This document shows positions 7,471 to 9,202 of a stretch of DNA of 9,202 nucleotides, piece after piece (position 1 is the stretch's first letter; each line of letters begins with the position of its first letter). The DNA comes from Bacteroidota bacterium. Its GTDB lineage: Bacteria; Bacteroidota; Bacteroidia; NORP154. The notes under the pieces are model-generated. The model was given only the letters and a program-made list of their open reading frames with translations, did not search any database and was not told where the DNA came from. A program made the translations under genes and the position numbers. The stretch spans positions 1 through 9,202 of the forward strand of contig NVRZ01000107.1 in assembly GCA_002401055.1 (NCBI GenBank), written 5' to 3'.

Positions 7471-8223
7471 ATGCAAACAGTTGAAGTTAATACTGGAATT
7501 GTGAAGGATGAATTCCCAACATTGCAGTCGAATGAACTTCAGATATGGAAGGCATCGTTGACGCCAGGAAAGACCATGCTGGACCTTTGTAAGTCGGCGT
7601 TGTCACAACAAGAATTAGATCGAATTCCATATTTTAAGTTTGAGCAGGTTCAAAACAACTTTATTGTCAGTCAGGGTACTTTGAGGTTGCTTCTAGGAAA
7701 TTATCTCGATATCGATCCGATCGATGTACGGATAGGTAGACGCGATAAGGGAAAACCATTTTCGATTAATGATTCTTCCTTGAATTTCAATATTTCTAAT
7801 TCGGGAGGCATATGTGTTTTTTCCTTTTCCTACGTGGGCGAGATGGGTATTGACATTGAAAAAATTAGGCAGCTACCAGATTTGGAGGAGCTAATACGGA
7901 AAAACTATTCCAATTCAGAAATTGGATACATAAACAAGAAGGATGACGAGCGACTTACTCGATTCTTCAGATTATGGACAGTCAAGGAGTCTTACCTCAA
8001 AGCGATTGGCGAAGGCATGCGTCTCACCCCGGATAGCCTCGAGTTTTCCATGGCAAGTAATGGTATAAAATTACACGCTGTTAGGGGGGTAGTGGAGGTT
8101 GACGATTGGATTTTTGAGGAGTTTGTGCCTGAAGAAGGATATGTGGGAACACTTACTTATAAAGAAGAACAAACGAAAATCTTAGAGATCAGATCATTAG
8201 ATTCTTCTGATATTTTTAACTAA
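7471..8223 (+). CDS. Sfp-type 4'-phosphopantetheinyl transferase
   Basis: 250-residue cytosolic enzyme that transfers phosphopantetheine from CoA to the conserved serine of carrier domains. Family motifs run in order: GKPF (94-97), FNISNSG (106-112), the Mg-binding GIDIE (Asp128, Glu130), and RLWTVKESYLK (167-177, with Trp169, Lys172, Glu173, Lys177). In Sfp the second motif normally reads NISHSG, with the His contacting CoA; here it is Asn110. The protein is slightly longer than Sfp (about 225), the excess being mostly N-terminal. ATG at 7471 is the first Met after the PKS stop and leaves a 10-base gap, so translational coupling is plausible. No Shine-Dalgarno sequence precedes it. The position argues that its partner is the upstream PKS ACP (inference). 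Sfp-type rather than the short AcpS type is clear from its two-fold pseudodimer length. Confidence 0.95.
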   Translation: MQTVEVNTGIVKDEFPTLQSNELQIWKASLTPGKTMLDLCKSALSQQELDRIPYFKFEQVQNNFIVSQGTLRLLLGNYLDIDPIDVRIGRRDKGKPFSINDSSLNFNISNSGGICVFSFSYVGEMGIDIEKIRQLPDLEELIRKNYSNSEIGYINKKDDERLTRFFRLWTVKESYLKAIGEGMRLTPDSLEFSMASNGIKLHAVRGVVEVDDWIFEEFVPEEGYVGTLTYKEEQTKILEIRSLDSSDIFN

Positions 8224-8252
8224 TAAGAAACTAAAATTTAAACCCATACACA

Positions 8253-9202
8253 ATGGAAGTTACTAGAACGTTTGACCTGCTTCAACGGTACAGGGACAAG
8301 TATATCGACAAAGAAGATGCGCTTGCCGGAAAGGTTAATAAAAAGTGGGTTAAATACAGCACACAAGAGTACATCGATAACTGTAATCATGTCAGCTATG
8401 GCCTATTGGAACTCGGACTTCAAAAAGGCGACAAGATCGTTACCATATGCAATAACCGCCCCGAATGGAATTTCGTTGATCTGGGAATGGCCCAAGCAGG
8501 ATTCATCCATCTACCAATATTTACTACGCTCGCTTCAGAGGGCTACAAGGATATCCTCACTCATGGAGAAGCAAAGTTGATTTTTGTTTCCGATAATGCG
8601 ATTTATAAGAAGATCAAACCTGTAGCAGATACGATGGAAGGCGTTGATGTTTACACTTTTGATGAGATTGAAGGAGCTAAGAATTGGAAAGAAGTGCTTG
8701 ATCTCGGCAAGGCAAACAAAGATAAATGGGCTGAAGAACTCGAAAAAATCAAATCTCAAATTGACGCAAAAGATCCAGTAACCCTTATTTACACATCAGG
8801 TACAACAGGAAACTCCAAAGGCGTTATGTTGTCTCACGAGAATTTAACCAGCAATGCCATCGCAGCATCTGGCGTGTTTAAACTAGGTGCTGACCAACGA
8901 TATTTAAGTATTCTCCCAGTGTGTCATGTGGGTGAGCGCATGGCCATTTATCAAACACAATACGGTGGCTGTAGTATTTATTATGCTGAAAATTTGGGTA
9001 CGATTTCCGCCGACTTACTGGATGTTAAACCTCATGGATTCGGTGCGGTGCCGAGGGTACTTGAAAAAGTCTACGATAAGATTATTGATAAAGGGAACAA
9101 GCTAACCGGAATTAAAAAGACATTGTTTTTCTGGGCATTAGATCTTGGACTTAAATACAAGCTGGATGGAGCCAATGGTCCCTGGTATGAGTTTCAATTG
9201 AA
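8253..9202 (+). CDS. Long-chain acyl-CoA synthetase (AMP-forming), 3' truncated by window end
   Basis: ANL-superfamily ligase that adenylates a fatty acid with ATP and transfers it to CoA. The frame is open from ATG 8253 to the window edge (316 full codons), about half of the usual length near 600. The phosphate-binding A3 motif YTSGTTGNSKGVMLSH starts at residue 180. LPVCHVGERM (His225) matches the LPLxHxxER signature of long-chain acyl-CoA synthetases, and PHGFGAVPRVLEKVYDKI is the next conserved block. The adenylate-binding and C-terminal lid motifs lie beyond the window. The start follows a 29-base AT-rich gap with no Shine-Dalgarno sequence. The protein starts with a typical LLQRYRDKY segment, so the start is reasonable. 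Context suggests it activates the acid released by the PKS or supplies a starter acyl unit; an unrelated lipid role is also possible. Starter loading onto ACP (FAAL-like) seems less likely given the ACSL-type motifs. Confidence 0.93.
   Translation, partial: MEVTRTFDLLQRYRDKYIDKEDALAGKVNKKWVKYSTQEYIDNCNHVSYGLLELGLQKGDKIVTICNNRPEWNFVDLGMAQAGFIHLPIFTTLASEGYKDILTHGEAKLIFVSDNAIYKKIKPVADTMEGVDVYTFDEIEGAKNWKEVLDLGKANKDKWAEELEKIKSQIDAKDPVTLIYTSGTTGNSKGVMLSHENLTSNAIAASGVFKLGADQRYLSILPVCHVGERMAIYQTQYGGCSIYYAENLGTISADLLDVKPHGFGAVPRVLEKVYDKIIDKGNKLTGIKKTLFFWALDLGLKYKLDGANGPWYEFQL

Noticed and set aside
8224..8252. Possible promoter or terminator in the gap between PPTase and acyl-CoA synthetase
   Set aside because: The gap is AT-rich, but I find no stem-loop with a U-tract and no clear match to a TAnnTTTG-type -7 element with a TTG -33 box, so read-through is the simpler reading.
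8272..8580. 102-codon + strand ORF
   Set aside because: It lies in another frame wholly inside the acyl-CoA synthetase reading frame that starts at 8253; its translation shows no family resemblance.

Overview
This window is an accessory, biosynthetic-looking stretch with moderate-to-low GC (roughly 40-45% on lines sampled by eye). It holds three co-directional + strand genes packed almost end to end. Two internal gene starts (7471 and 8253) have no recognisable Shine-Dalgarno sequence, and the third gene resembles acyl-CoA ligases common in Bacteroidota. Together these suggest a member of the Bacteroidota (for example a Cytophagales- or Flavobacteriia-like marine or soil bacterium), but the phylum is an inference.

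Layout. Positions 1-7460 are the 3' part of one giant gene for a highly reducing type I polyketide synthase. The window opens inside the ketosynthase (KS) domain. The order is then acyltransferase (AT), dehydratase (DH), C-methyltransferase (MT), structural KR subdomain, enoylreductase (ER), catalytic ketoreductase (KR), acyl carrier protein (ACP) and thioesterase (TE). Visible length is 2485 residues; I estimate about 2800 for the whole protein. Ten bases later, 7471-8223 encodes a Sfp-type 4'-phosphopantetheinyl transferase. After a 29-base gap, the gene from 8253 to the window end is the N-terminal half or so of a long-chain acyl-CoA synthetase that runs off the edge.

How they may work together (inference). 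The PPTase would activate the ACP of the synthase. The synthase has every domain needed to extend with malonyl units, C-methylate with SAM, and fully reduce each beta-carbon. This predicts a saturated, possibly alpha-methyl-branched acyl chain, made iteratively if no further PKS module lies upstream. The C-terminal TE would release the free acid, and the acyl-CoA synthetase could reactivate it as a CoA thioester for lipid assembly, or alternatively activate a starter acid. The domain order is that of fungal highly reducing PKSs plus a TE, an uncommon stand-alone arrangement in bacteria and the most interesting thing here.

I found no RNA genes, mobile elements, CRISPR arrays, or convincing promoters or terminators. 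There is no gene-free stretch longer than 29 bases.
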